Shown: positions 53,479-62,407 of the stretch, piece after piece
Numbering within the stretch: the first letter of the stretch is position 1
How the letters are laid out: each line of letters starts with the position of its first letter
Assembly (NCBI RefSeq): GCF_000184745.1
Contig: NC_014931.1
Location: 4,588,001 to 4,652,000, forward strand
Reading direction: 5' to 3'
DNA: 64,000 nt
Source: Variovorax paradoxus EPS
GTDB taxonomy: Bacteria > Pseudomonadota > Gammaproteobacteria > Burkholderiales > Burkholderiaceae_C
The notes under the pieces: model-generated
The model's input: the letters and a program-made list of their open reading frames with translations, nothing else
Databases searched by the model: none
Told to the model about the DNA's origin: nothing
Translations under genes and position numbers: made by a program

Positions 53479-55968
53479 TCAGGGCTGCAGCGTCTGCCGC
53501 ACCAGCGACGGATCGCGCGCGATGTCTTCCTCGCGGAACGGGAAGCGCAGCCAGTCCTTCTTCGCGTAACGCACCACCGGTGCGGCGCCCGGCCCGTTCG
53601 TTACCGCGGTTTCCTTTTCACCGTGCGCGAGCAGCGTGCGGGCATGCACGCCGCGCCGGTCGAAGTACACGACCTGCAGATAGGTGTTGCCGTGGGAGCG
53701 ATCGCCCATGGTGTAGTCGCCTTCGTTGGCACAGGCGATGGTGAAATAGCCTTCGGCATCGCAGCCGCCCGACAGCGGCACCTGGCGCCCTTCGCTGCGC
53801 ACGAAGCGGCGCTCGCCGAGCAGCGTGTCGAGCGCCCATCCCTTCCTCGCCATCTCTTCGACCGCACTGGCCAGCGCACGCGCCACGCGCGGGTCGGCGG
53901 CGTTGATGCTCGACGGCGTGGTGAGCGGCGCGCTCGCCGAGAAGGGCGTTGTGTAGAGCTCCTTCGCGGGAATCTTCAGCACGCGGGTCCAGAAGGCATC
54001 CCACAGCAGCGCGCCGCGGTCGCCGGCATCAGCGCGGTTCGACCAGTTGCGCAGCACCTGGCAGGCTTGCCGCACATCGACTGTCGTGCGGGCCTTGGAC
54101 GCGGCCTCTTCGGCCGGCAAGTCCACCGAACCCGACGCGCAGCTCGCATCGACCAGCGCGGGTTTGAAACGGTCGGCGGTGTACGAACGCGCTTCCAGCG
54201 TCTTCTGCATCACGCGGTTCGCGAGGCCCCGGCTGGAGGTTTCGCCCGCCGCCGCGAGTTCGCCTGCGATGCGATGCCCTTCCCTGCCACGCATCGAGAG
54301 TGCCCGGCCCTCGCCGCCGAGCACCGAGGCGAAGCCGGTCAATGGCTGCGCGGGGTTCGTGAGCCAGAAACTGTCGTTCATGTTCGCGACGTAGTCCTCG
54401 CGCAGCAGGCTGGGCATGCTGTCGGCGGCCAGCGTGCCGGCCTGCACCGCGCCCTTCGCCGTCTGCCACTCGCAGGCGGAGCGGCTGCCGTCGAGCATGG
54501 GCGTGGCCGGATCGAGCGCGGCGAAAGCCTTGGACAGCGGCGTGGTGCATGAAGCGCGCAACGCGTCGGACACGCCCGGCACCGCGCCAACGTCGGCGTA
54601 CCACACACGGCCATCGCCGCGCCCGATGGCCGCGGTGTTCACCCACGGCATCGCGAGCTCCTCGCGCTGGATGCGGATGAATTCGTCGAGCGAGCGCGCC
54701 TGGTCCCAGCGGAAGAAGTTGCGGAAGATGCGCGGGTTATCGGCATTGATATCGCGGATGGCGACCGCCTTGCGGGCGCTCCAACCCAGCGCGGCATTGC
54801 GCGCTCCGAGGTCGACCACCGGGCCGAAGCGCGTGCGGTAAAGCGTGCGGTGCACCAGGTCCACCGAGCCGTCGGCACGGCGCACCGCCACGGCGAGCGG
54901 CTGGGCTCGCATGGGCTCGGAGCGGCCGTCGACGAGGTAGCGCGTCGGGTCGGCCGGGTCCAGCGTCAGGTCGAACATGCCGAAACGCCGCGCGGCCGAC
55001 ACCGTGTGGCTCCAGGCCACGTCGTTGTTGAAGCCGATCATGATGACCGGGATGCCGAGGAAGGACACGCCGGCGACGTCCAGCTTGCCGGGCAGCCTGA
55101 GGTGAGCTTGGTAGAAGCGGTCCGGCCCGCCCCAGTACCAGTGCGGATTGCCGAACAGCACGCTGCCGCCGCGCTCGCCGGTGGCCGCCTGGCCGAAGGC
55201 CAGCACGTTGCTGCCGATGCCGTGCGCATCGCCGACGGGAATGTCGAGCCGCGTGGACAGCGAGAACTTGTCGGCTGGCGCAGGCGGCGCCTCCGCGGCG
55301 GGTCCGGCCTTCGCGATCTCGGCGACGAACTGCGTGTAGCCGCCCGCCAGCCCGGCAGCGAGCATGCGGCGGTAGATATCTTCAGGCCCGATGGTGCGCA
55401 CCCAGGGCGCGTCCACGCAGGCATGTGGCGCATCGCCTCGACGTTTTTGGCCGGCCTGCAGCGCGCGCACATGGCGGTTGTAGCCTTCGGCGAAACCGGC
55501 AATGAGTTCGTTGAGTTCGGCCGGCTGCTCGCGCTTCAGGGCTTCGACCGCATCGGCGCCTGCGAAGGCCTGGAAGAAGAAGTCCAGGTCGAGGTTGGCC
55601 GGCGTGCCGAACGTGGATCGCGTCTGCGGCTTGGCCTCGGCGCCGAAGTAAAGCGAGCGCTGGCCGCTGAAAGTGACGAAGGCATCGGCCAGCGTGCACA
55701 GCGCGTCCTCGGCCTGCGCCTGTCCATAGCCGACGCCCAGGCCGCGCCAGGTGGTGGCGCGGATGTGGGGGATGCCGTCAGCGGTGCGGCGGATCTCGAT
55801 GCCGGCGGCGGGCGATGGCGAATCGCGGCGCGCCCATGCGGGCGCGGTGCCCAGAACGGCACTGCCCAGGGCAATGGCGACCACGCAGTGGCCCCATCGC
55901 GGAATGCGAGAGGTGGTTGAGGTGTTCACGGGTGTCGGCGTCTGTCGGGTCTGGGAATCTGGGGACAA
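53479..55968 (-). CDS. Penicillin-acylase-family Ntn hydrolase, PvdQ/AHL-acylase type
   Basis: 829 residues, with an export signal (VVAIALGSAVLGTAPAWA, cleavage about 46). An alpha chain runs to about 252 and the nucleophile Ser253 sits in HGIGSNVLAFGQ, where autoprocessing would expose the beta chain. FGNPHWYWGGPDRFYQAHL and FNNDVAWSHTVSA are typical of this periplasmic group. In pyoverdine producers PvdQ removes the acyl tail of the precursor. Its place next to a PvdRT-OpmQ-like pump suggests a maturation role here; quorum-signal degradation is an alternative. Confidence 0.88.
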   Translation of the reverse strand: MSPDSQTRQTPTPVNTSTTSRIPRWGHCVVAIALGSAVLGTAPAWARRDSPSPAAGIEIRRTADGIPHIRATTWRGLGVGYGQAQAEDALCTLADAFVTFSGQRSLYFGAEAKPQTRSTFGTPANLDLDFFFQAFAGADAVEALKREQPAELNELIAGFAEGYNRHVRALQAGQKRRGDAPHACVDAPWVRTIGPEDIYRRMLAAGLAGGYTQFVAEIAKAGPAAEAPPAPADKFSLSTRLDIPVGDAHGIGSNVLAFGQAATGERGGSVLFGNPHWYWGGPDRFYQAHLRLPGKLDVAGVSFLGIPVIMIGFNNDVAWSHTVSAARRFGMFDLTLDPADPTRYLVDGRSEPMRAQPLAVAVRRADGSVDLVHRTLYRTRFGPVVDLGARNAALGWSARKAVAIRDINADNPRIFRNFFRWDQARSLDEFIRIQREELAMPWVNTAAIGRGDGRVWYADVGAVPGVSDALRASCTTPLSKAFAALDPATPMLDGSRSACEWQTAKGAVQAGTLAADSMPSLLREDYVANMNDSFWLTNPAQPLTGFASVLGGEGRALSMRGREGHRIAGELAAAGETSSRGLANRVMQKTLEARSYTADRFKPALVDASCASGSVDLPAEEAASKARTTVDVRQACQVLRNWSNRADAGDRGALLWDAFWTRVLKIPAKELYTTPFSASAPLTTPSSINAADPRVARALASAVEEMARKGWALDTLLGERRFVRSEGRQVPLSGGCDAEGYFTIACANEGDYTMGDRSHGNTYLQVVYFDRRGVHARTLLAHGEKETAVTNGPGAAPVVRYAKKDWLRFPFREEDIARDPSLVRQTLQP

Positions 55969-55987
55969 CAGCGCTGGCGTCAGCGAC

Positions 55988-56293
55988 CTATTGCAGGTCG
56001 GGACCGCAGCGCTTCGCCTCTTCGAGCACGGGCTTCACCAGCGCGGCGCCCGCAAGCGCCCACAGAGTGAGCGCCTCGTCGAACGCACGCACATGTCGGG
56101 GGTCTTCGCCCAGCCAGTGGACGAGCCGCTCTGCGTGAACGTGCGAGGGCACATCGTGAAACTGGCAAAAAAGCGCCCAGGCCGTATCGACGGCAGTCGC
56201 TGCGGAAACAGAAGTTCTGGTGGCCATCGTCGACTGCGTTGGTTCTGTGCCGGGGTTGGCTTCGTCTTTCGTATTGACGCAGCACCCGCGCAT
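55988..56293 (-). CDS. Stand-alone FecR N-terminal (DUF4880-like) domain protein
   Basis: 101 residues from ATG 56293, or 79 from ATG 56227. The visible region (about 30-85) follows the FecR/PupR N-terminal helix pattern: AVDTAWALFCQFH, then HAERLVHWLGEDPRHVRAFDEALTLWALAG. FecR proteins normally continue into a membrane helix and periplasmic domain and act as anti-sigma/sigma-regulator for a FecI-type sigma factor; here nothing follows and no sigma gene is seen. It starts 74 bases after opmQ and ends 19 bases before the acylase start. It could be a relic or a small cytoplasmic sigma modulator. Confidence 0.65.
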   Translation of the reverse strand: MRGCCVNTKDEANPGTEPTQSTMATRTSVSAATAVDTAWALFCQFHDVPSHVHAERLVHWLGEDPRHVRAFDEALTLWALAGAALVKPVLEEAKRCGPDLQ

Positions 56294-56367
56294 ATGTTCA
56301 TTTCGGAGACTTCCGAAGAAGCAGGCGCTCACCTGACGGGCGATTCGAGCGCAGCCGCGCAGGGTCC

Positions 56368-57798
56368 TCAGCGCTCGCCCTGCGCGAGCACGCTGGCCTC
56401 GTCGCGCCATCCGCCACCCAGCGCGCGATACAACGCAACGCGTGCCTGCAGTCGGCCCTGGCGCAGTTGGACGTCCAGATCCTGTGCGCTGTACAGCACA
56501 CGTTGCGCATCGAGCAGGACAAGCAGCGTCTCGGCACCGGCCCGGTATCGCAGCTCGGAGAGTTCCGCCGCGCGGCGCGCCTGCAGCAGTTCCTCGACCT
56601 GTGCCGATGCCTGCGCATCGGAGCCCGCCACCGCGTCGAGCGCTGTCTGCGCATCCGCGAAGGCGCCGATGATGGCCGCGCGGTAGGCGCCGAGCAATTC
56701 CTCGCGCCTCGCTACGGCAAGGTCGCGTTCGCCCGCCAGCCGCCCGCCGTCGAAGATGGGCGCCGCCAGGCCGGCAGCGAGGCTGTAGATCGGGTTGTCG
56801 AACAACCCGCCGGCAGCCTGCCCTTGCAGGCCGACAGATGCCGTCAGCGTGACGCGCGGCAGCATCGCAGCACGTGCCGCCCGCACGTTCGCATCGGCAG
56901 CCGCGAGCCGCGCTTCGGCTTGCGTGAGATCGGGACGGCGCACCAGCAGTTGCGACGGCAGTCCCGCCGAGATGGGAGAAATCCGCAGTGCTTCGAGCCG
57001 CGTCCGCTCCGCAGCCGATGTCGCTGTGGGTTCGGGCAGGCCGAGCAAAAGAGCCAGCGCGGTCTCGGCATGGCGCGCCTGCTGCTGCAGGCGCGCGAGT
57101 TCGCGCTCCCGCGTTGCCGCCAGGCCGCGCTGCTGGGCAAGGTCCAGCGGCGTGGCTGCACCGGCGCGGCCGCGCGATTCCACCAGTCGCAGGACGCGCT
57201 GCGCATTCTCGAGATTGCTGCACGCGATCGCAACGCGCTCGCGCAAGCCCACCATCTGCAGCCAGGACGACGCGACTTCGGCCGTCACGCTGAGCTGCAC
57301 CGCGTCGCGCTCGAACACGCTGGCACGCAGGCCTTGCTGCGCCTCGCGATGCAGCGCGCCCTGGCGCCCCCACAGGTCGAGTTCGTAGCGCGCCGCGAAG
57401 CCGATCGCGTGCGCGTTGCCGTCGACCGCCGCCTGTCCGCCCATGCGGCCCTGGCGGCTTGTGTCGATCTGGCCTGTCAGTTCGGGCAGCCGCTGCGCGC
57501 CCGCGATGCGCGCCTGCGCTCTCGCGCCATCGACACGGGCGAGCGCCATCGCCAGGTCCTGGTTGCGCGCCTGCGCCTGTGCGATCAGCGTGTCGAGTTC
57601 GGTGCTGCCGAGCTGGCTCCACCAGCGTGCATCGACGGGCGAGGCGTTCGCATCGGGCTGCGCGCGTTGCCAGGATGCGGGCGGCGCCACAGCGTGCGGC
57701 GGCGGATCGCCAGGCACGGCACAACCCGCGAGCCACAACGCGCCCACCCACGTCACGGGCGAGAGGCGCCGCAGCCAACGCATTTGAATTTTCTGCAT
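56368..57798 (-). CDS. Outer-membrane efflux lipoprotein, NodT/OpmQ type
   Basis: 476 residues. A lipobox (ALWLAGCAVPG, Cys26) precedes the RND-type OEP domain, with WWSQLGSTELDTLIAQAQARN, ELDLWGRQGALHREAQQ, RPDLTQAEARLAAADANVRA and APIFDGGRLAGERDLA. ATG 57798 is used; the open frame extends into macB-like DNA. It is the outer-membrane partner of the ABC pump encoded directly upstream. By analogy to PvdRT-OpmQ it exports or recycles siderophore. Confidence 0.92.
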   Translation of the reverse strand: MQKIQMRWLRRLSPVTWVGALWLAGCAVPGDPPPHAVAPPASWQRAQPDANASPVDARWWSQLGSTELDTLIAQAQARNQDLAMALARVDGARAQARIAGAQRLPELTGQIDTSRQGRMGGQAAVDGNAHAIGFAARYELDLWGRQGALHREAQQGLRASVFERDAVQLSVTAEVASSWLQMVGLRERVAIACSNLENAQRVLRLVESRGRAGAATPLDLAQQRGLAATRERELARLQQQARHAETALALLLGLPEPTATSAAERTRLEALRISPISAGLPSQLLVRRPDLTQAEARLAAADANVRAARAAMLPRVTLTASVGLQGQAAGGLFDNPIYSLAAGLAAPIFDGGRLAGERDLAVARREELLGAYRAAIIGAFADAQTALDAVAGSDAQASAQVEELLQARRAAELSELRYRAGAETLLVLLDAQRVLYSAQDLDVQLRQGRLQARVALYRALGGGWRDEASVLAQGER

Positions 57799-57815
57799 GG
57801 TGCTATCTGTTGCAA

Positions 57816-59822
57816 CTATTGCGAGGCCAGCGCCACGACGGGGTCCAGCCGGGCCGCATTTCTCGCGGGCATGAAGCCGAAGATCAGGCCGGTCAACACG
57901 GCGCAGCCGAAGGCACCGAGGCTCGCAAGGAGCGAGAAGACCACCGGCACGCCAGCCAGCATCAGCACCGCGACGATCGCGAGCCCCACGACCACGCCCA
58001 CGGTGCCGCCGACCGAAGTCACGAGCACGGCCTCGGTCATGAACTGCCGCAGGATGTCGGTCTGGCGCGCGCCGGTCGCCATGCGGATGCCGACCTCGCG
58101 GGTGCGCTCGCGCACCGTCATCAGCATCACGTTCATCACGCCGATGCCACCCACGACCAGCGAGATCGTGGCGATGAGGCCCAGCATCATCGTCATCGCG
58201 TGCGCCGTGGCCGATTGCATGCGAATCGCCTCGACCCGGTTCCAGACGCGCACGTCGCGCACGCGCCGCTGCTCGGCCAGCCGCGTCTCGATCATCTCGG
58301 CCGTGGCAAGGGCCTGTTCCATGCTGCGAACCTTCACGGCGATCCAGGTCGGGTTGCGATGGCCGAAGAGCCGCGCCGCGGCGGCGGAAAACGGCACGAT
58401 CACGCGATCGTCCTGATCTTCGCCATCGGTGCTTCCCTTGGCCGCCAGCACTGCGACGACTTGGAACGGCACCTTGTCGACCAGGATGTCCTGCCCGACG
58501 GGGTCGCTGCCGTCGGCGAACAGGGCTTTGCGCACCGTCTCTCCTATGACGGCGACCTTGGCCGCGCTCGCCTCGTCGGCTGCATCGAACATCCGGCCTT
58601 CGCTGGTCGTCCACCCCAGCACCTCGGCGAACCCGACCGTGGTGCCCCCGCCCTCCGTCGAATGATCGACGTTGCCGCGGCGCACCACGACGCGGTCCTC
58701 GACGTACGGCGCGACGGCCTCCACGTTCGGCAGGCCGCCGATGGTCTCGGCGTCGTTCATCGTCAGCGGCGCAGCGGGCGCGCGCACGCTGCCCGCCCGC
58801 GCGGCGACGAACATGGTGCGCACTCCGAAGGTCTCGAACTGTGCGAGCACCTGCCGCTGCGAGCCGCCGCCAACTGCCAGCATCGCGATGACCGAAGCGA
58901 CGCCGATGACGATGCCCAGCAAGGTCAGGCCGGTGCGAAAGCGGTTGCTCCACATCACGCGCCATGCTGCGCGGGTCGCTTCGTGCAAGTCGGCGGCCAG
59001 GGAAGCATGGGCGTTGGGGGTGCGGCCGAGGCCGGGACCGGACAGAGGTGCGATCACGCCTCCCGCCGGCGCAGCCGGAGCAAGGCCATCGCCCGAATCC
59101 GCCACGATCTGCCCGTCGCGAATCTCGATCACGCGGCGCGCCTGCGCCGCCACATCGCGGTCGTGCGTGATCAGGATCACCGTGTGCCCCGCATCCGCCA
59201 GCTCGTGCAGCAGCTTCATGACTTCCGCACCGCTCTGGCTGTCCAGCGCGCCGGTGGGCTCGTCGGCCAGGATGATGCGGCCGCCGTTCATCAGCGCCCG
59301 GGCAATCGCCACGCGCTGCTGCTGTCCCCCCGACAACTGGTTCGGCCGATGGTCCAGCCGCGCGCCCATGGCCAGGCGCTCGAGCAGCGCAGTGGCGCGC
59401 ACACGGCGCTCGGCTTCGGGCATCCCGGCGTAGAGCGCGGGAATCTCGACGTTCTCGCGCGCCGACTCGGTCGCCACGAGGTGATAGCCCTGGAAGACGA
59501 AGCCAAAGGCCTCGCGGCGCAGCCAGGCCAGTGCATCGGCATCGAAGGCCGAAACGTCCTGCCCCTCGAACAGGTAGCGTCCACTGCTCGGTCGGTCGAG
59601 ACAACCGAGGATGTTCATGAGCGTGGACTTGCCCGATCCGGAAGCGCCGACGATGGCGACGAACTCGCCCGCGTACAGCCGCAGCGAGATGCCGCGCAGC
59701 ACCAGCGCGGGGGCGAGGCCGTCGGCATCGGTCTCGTGCGACGGACCGTAGGACTTGCGGATGTCCTGCAGTTCGATCAGCGGCACGGCCGATACAAGGG
59801 GTGCAACTGCCGTCGGCGTCAT
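57816..59822 (-). CDS. MacB-type ABC exporter (ATPase + permease), PvdT-like
   Basis: 668 residues. The N-terminal ATPase (about 15-240) has Walker A GASGSGKST, signature LSGGQQQR and Walker B IILADEPTGALDS. The MacB periplasmic domain and four membrane segments follow (MWSNRFRTGLTLLGIVIGVA and the last three between about 540 and 660). The class drives export through the MacA-like subunit and an outer-membrane channel. The gene overlaps the pvdR-like stop by 4 bases (ATGA) and is followed by the OpmQ-like gene. Assignment to siderophore export rests on the locus. Confidence 0.92.
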   Translation of the reverse strand: MTPTAVAPLVSAVPLIELQDIRKSYGPSHETDADGLAPALVLRGISLRLYAGEFVAIVGASGSGKSTLMNILGCLDRPSSGRYLFEGQDVSAFDADALAWLRREAFGFVFQGYHLVATESARENVEIPALYAGMPEAERRVRATALLERLAMGARLDHRPNQLSGGQQQRVAIARALMNGGRIILADEPTGALDSQSGAEVMKLLHELADAGHTVILITHDRDVAAQARRVIEIRDGQIVADSGDGLAPAAPAGGVIAPLSGPGLGRTPNAHASLAADLHEATRAAWRVMWSNRFRTGLTLLGIVIGVASVIAMLAVGGGSQRQVLAQFETFGVRTMFVAARAGSVRAPAAPLTMNDAETIGGLPNVEAVAPYVEDRVVVRRGNVDHSTEGGGTTVGFAEVLGWTTSEGRMFDAADEASAAKVAVIGETVRKALFADGSDPVGQDILVDKVPFQVVAVLAAKGSTDGEDQDDRVIVPFSAAAARLFGHRNPTWIAVKVRSMEQALATAEMIETRLAEQRRVRDVRVWNRVEAIRMQSATAHAMTMMLGLIATISLVVGGIGVMNVMLMTVRERTREVGIRMATGARQTDILRQFMTEAVLVTSVGGTVGVVVGLAIVAVLMLAGVPVVFSLLASLGAFGCAVLTGLIFGFMPARNAARLDPVVALASQ

Positions 59823-60967
59823 GGCTTCACGACGTCACCGGTGACGATGCGATCGCCGACCTGCGCACCGTGGACGACTTCGGCCAGCACCCGGTTGCGC
59901 ACACCGATGCGCAACGGCCGGACCTCGTGCGTGCCGTCGTCGCGCAGCACCCGCGCGGTGAAGCGGTCGCTGCCGCCACCGACTACCGGCACGAGCGCGG
60001 CCGTGGGAACAGTGGCCACGTCTTTGGCGGAGGCTTCGACGAAGGCGACCTGGGCCGTCATCTGTGGCATCAGTGCGCCATCGGCGTTGTCGACATCGAA
60101 CAGCGCGGTGTAGACCACGACCTTGCTGCCCGCCGCCGATGGCGTGGCGCCGCTTTCGCTGCCGCCGGCCTTGGGCGCCGGGGTCGGCGGCGCGGGCAGC
60201 AACTGGCGCACCGTGCCCTGCCAGCGACGCTGGTCGGCGCCCAGCGTGGTGAAGTACACCGGCATGCCCGGCTTGACGCGCCGCACGTCGGCCTCCGACA
60301 CCTCGGACCACACCGTCATGGACGACAGGTCCGCGATGCGCAGCACGTTGGGCGTCTGGTAGGTGGCATTGAGGGTCTGGCCTTCCCGCGCTTCCACGGA
60401 AACGACCGTACCGGCCATCGGCGCATAGATGCGCGTGTAGCCCAGGCGCGCCTCGTCGGCCTTGAGCGTGGCCTGGGTCTGTGCGATCTGGGCATCGAGG
60501 TTGTCGATGCGCGCGGCGGCGGAAGCCAGGGTGGCTTCGGCACCTTGCACGTCTTCCTCGCGCGTGGCGCCGTCGGAGGCCATCTGGCGCTGACGCGCAT
60601 GCTGCTGCCCGGCCAGGCGATGCTGGGCGCGCTGGTCTGCGAGCTGTGCGCGCAAACCGGCCAGCGAAGCCCGGCCCGCATCGACGGTGGCGCGCTGCAC
60701 GCTGGGGTCGATCTCGACCAGCAACTGCCCCTTGGTCACGACGTCGCCGGGCTGCACTTGCAGGCGCAGGATCTGCCCCGACACCTGGGCACCGACATCG
60801 ACATAGCGCCGCGGCTGGAGCACGCCGAGCGCGGTGACGCTGGATTCGATGGTCGCGCGCACCACCGGCACGGACTCGACCGCGGCGGCGGGACGGCGCG
60901 CCCAGAGGAGGCTGCCGCCAACCACGGCCAGAAGAAGAACAAGAACGAGAGGAACGATTCTGCGCAT
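59819..60967 (-). CDS. MacA-type periplasmic adaptor, PvdR-like
   Basis: 382 residues with an N-terminal anchor (IVPLVLVLLLAVVGGSLLWA). A biotinyl-lipoyl-like domain holds PRRYVDVGAQVSGQILRLQVQPGDVV, in part, with an alpha-hairpin (about 90-160) and a beta-barrel domain (YAPMAGTVVSVEAREGQTLNA, in part). It joins the MacB-like ABC subunit to the OpmQ-like channel. A strong hairpin lies just 8 bases before the ATG (60975-60999), and no clear ribosome site is seen between them. Confidence 0.9.
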   Translation of the reverse strand: MRRIVPLVLVLLLAVVGGSLLWARRPAAAVESVPVVRATIESSVTALGVLQPRRYVDVGAQVSGQILRLQVQPGDVVTKGQLLVEIDPSVQRATVDAGRASLAGLRAQLADQRAQHRLAGQQHARQRQMASDGATREEDVQGAEATLASAAARIDNLDAQIAQTQATLKADEARLGYTRIYAPMAGTVVSVEAREGQTLNATYQTPNVLRIADLSSMTVWSEVSEADVRRVKPGMPVYFTTLGADQRRWQGTVRQLLPAPPTPAPKAGGSESGATPSAAGSKVVVYTALFDVDNADGALMPQMTAQVAFVEASAKDVATVPTAALVPVVGGGSDRFTARVLRDDGTHEVRPLRIGVRNRVLAEVVHGAQVGDRIVTGDVVKP

Positions 60968-60974
60968 GTCGGGA

Positions 60975-60999
60975 GACGGGGCGTTCGAACGGCCCCGTC
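60975..60999 (-). promoter_or_regulatory. Bulged hairpin directly before the pvdR-like start
   Basis: GACGGGGCCGTT and AACGCCCCGTC (minus-strand reading) form an 11-bp stem with one bulged G and a 2-nt loop. It ends 7 bases before the ATG at 60967. A terminator is unlikely because no T run follows; occlusion of the ribosome site or RNA processing between pvdA and pvdR is possible. Confidence 0.4.
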
Positions 61000-61055
61000 G
61001 CCAAAGCGGGGACGCTTCGCGACAGGGAGAAAAATCCGCGACCGGGGCGTGGGTT

Positions 61056-62357
61056 CTAGATCTGGACGGCCTGCGACGCGTCGCGCACTGCGCTGCGCGC
61101 GCGCGACTGGGCCGCGAGCAGCGCGTTGCCGATCTCGCCGGTGCGAACGGAGGTCACGGACAGCAGCGTGTCGCTCAGGCCATGGCTGTCTTCGCACGCG
61201 CCCTGCAGGTAGATGCCCGGATGGAAATCGGGCGTAGCCTTCAGGCGGTAATAGCGATCGACGTCGTAGTCGCCGAGGTACGGCGCGAGGGGCATCAGCA
61301 GGTCCTTGTGCTGATCGCGCGCATAGCCGGTCGCCAGCACCACGGCGTCGTAGCGGACCGTGCTCTCGCGCCCGGCGTCCTGGTCCCACAGCGTGAGGTG
61401 GATGCCGTCGGCGGCGGCGCGCACTGCCCGCACGTCGTGCTGCCGCAGCATGCGCAAGCGGTTTCCGCGCATCACCTTCTGGTCGTAGAAGACCTTGAAG
61501 ATCTGCTGAATCAGGTCGAGGTCGGCCACCGCGTAGTTGGTCTGCGCGAACTCGTCGAGCAGTGCGGCGCGCTCGTCGATGTCGCGGCTGTACATGTAGT
61601 CTGTGAAATCGGCGTTGAAGACTTCGTTCACGAAAGGGCTGTCGTCCGACGGGCGGATGGAACGCGCACGCATGATGAAGTCGACCTGCGGTGCGCCCGG
61701 GCGCCCCTGCAAGTCCATGAAGATCTCGGCCGCGCTCTGGCCCGCGCCGATGATGGCGACCTTGCGTGCCTGCGGATGGCGCGCCATGTCCTTCAGGTAG
61801 CTGCTGGAATGGAAGACGCGCGCATCGCCGCGCAGTTCGCGGAAGCTCTCGGGAATGTTGGGCGTGCCGCCGATGCTGACGACGAGGTTGCGCGCCAGCC
61901 GTTCCTGCACCTTGCCGCCCTCGCCGCGCGAGCGCACGCGCAGCAGCGGCACCTCGCCGCCCTGCTTCTCGGGCACCACCTCAAACACCTCCTCGCCGTA
62001 GCGGCAGGCATCCTCGAACTGGCTCGCGGCCCAACCCAGGTAGTCGTTGAACTCGTGGCGGCTCGGGAAAAAACTCTTGAGGTTGATGAAGTCCGTGAGC
62101 CGTCCTTGCTCGTGCAGGTAGTTCACGAAGGTGAAGCGGCTGGTGGGATTGCGCAGCGTCGCGAGGTCTTTCAGGAACGATATCTGCATGTGCGCCTGGT
62201 CCAGCAGCATGTGCGGATGCCAGGCGAAGCTGGGTTGCCGCTCGATGAACAGGGAGTCCAACGGCTTGCCGCCATGGCGCTTCTCGTCAAGCGCGATGGC
62301 CAGCGCGACGTTCGACGGGCCGAACCCGATCCCGATCAGGTCATGGATGTGCTGCAT
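61056..62357 (-). CDS. pvdA: L-ornithine N5-monooxygenase (siderophore hydroxylase)
   Basis: 433 residues. The FAD motif is GIGFGPSNVALAIAL (about 9-23), the NADPH motif VAIIGAGQSAAEIFMDL, and the C-terminal ATGY motif in VVLATGYARDQ. Other PvdA/SidA segments are WHPHMLLDQAHMQISFLKDL (in part) and DDSPFVNEVF. It hydroxylates ornithine at the delta-amine with FADH2/NADPH and O2, giving hydroxamate building blocks of pyoverdine-like or variochelin-like siderophores. It lies between the pvdE-like gene and the pump genes on the same strand. Confidence 0.95.
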   Translation of the reverse strand: MQHIHDLIGIGFGPSNVALAIALDEKRHGGKPLDSLFIERQPSFAWHPHMLLDQAHMQISFLKDLATLRNPTSRFTFVNYLHEQGRLTDFINLKSFFPSRHEFNDYLGWAASQFEDACRYGEEVFEVVPEKQGGEVPLLRVRSRGEGGKVQERLARNLVVSIGGTPNIPESFRELRGDARVFHSSSYLKDMARHPQARKVAIIGAGQSAAEIFMDLQGRPGAPQVDFIMRARSIRPSDDSPFVNEVFNADFTDYMYSRDIDERAALLDEFAQTNYAVADLDLIQQIFKVFYDQKVMRGNRLRMLRQHDVRAVRAAADGIHLTLWDQDAGRESTVRYDAVVLATGYARDQHKDLLMPLAPYLGDYDVDRYYRLKATPDFHPGIYLQGACEDSHGLSDTLLSVTSVRTGEIGNALLAAQSRARSAVRDASQAVQI

Positions 62358-62407
62358 GGATGGTCAACTCCTGTGTGTGTTGGATGCGATCGAAAAGGCG
62401 CGGGCCT

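Noticed and set aside
57459..60113. 884-codon open frame on the plus strand in the siderophore region
   Set aside because: It is antisense to the MacB- and MacA-like genes, which carry full ABC motifs and overlap each other by ATGA.
60975..60999. Rho-independent terminator between pvdA and pvdR
   Set aside because: The stem is strong but is followed by TCTCCCGAC rather than a T run, and the genes share strand and pathway.
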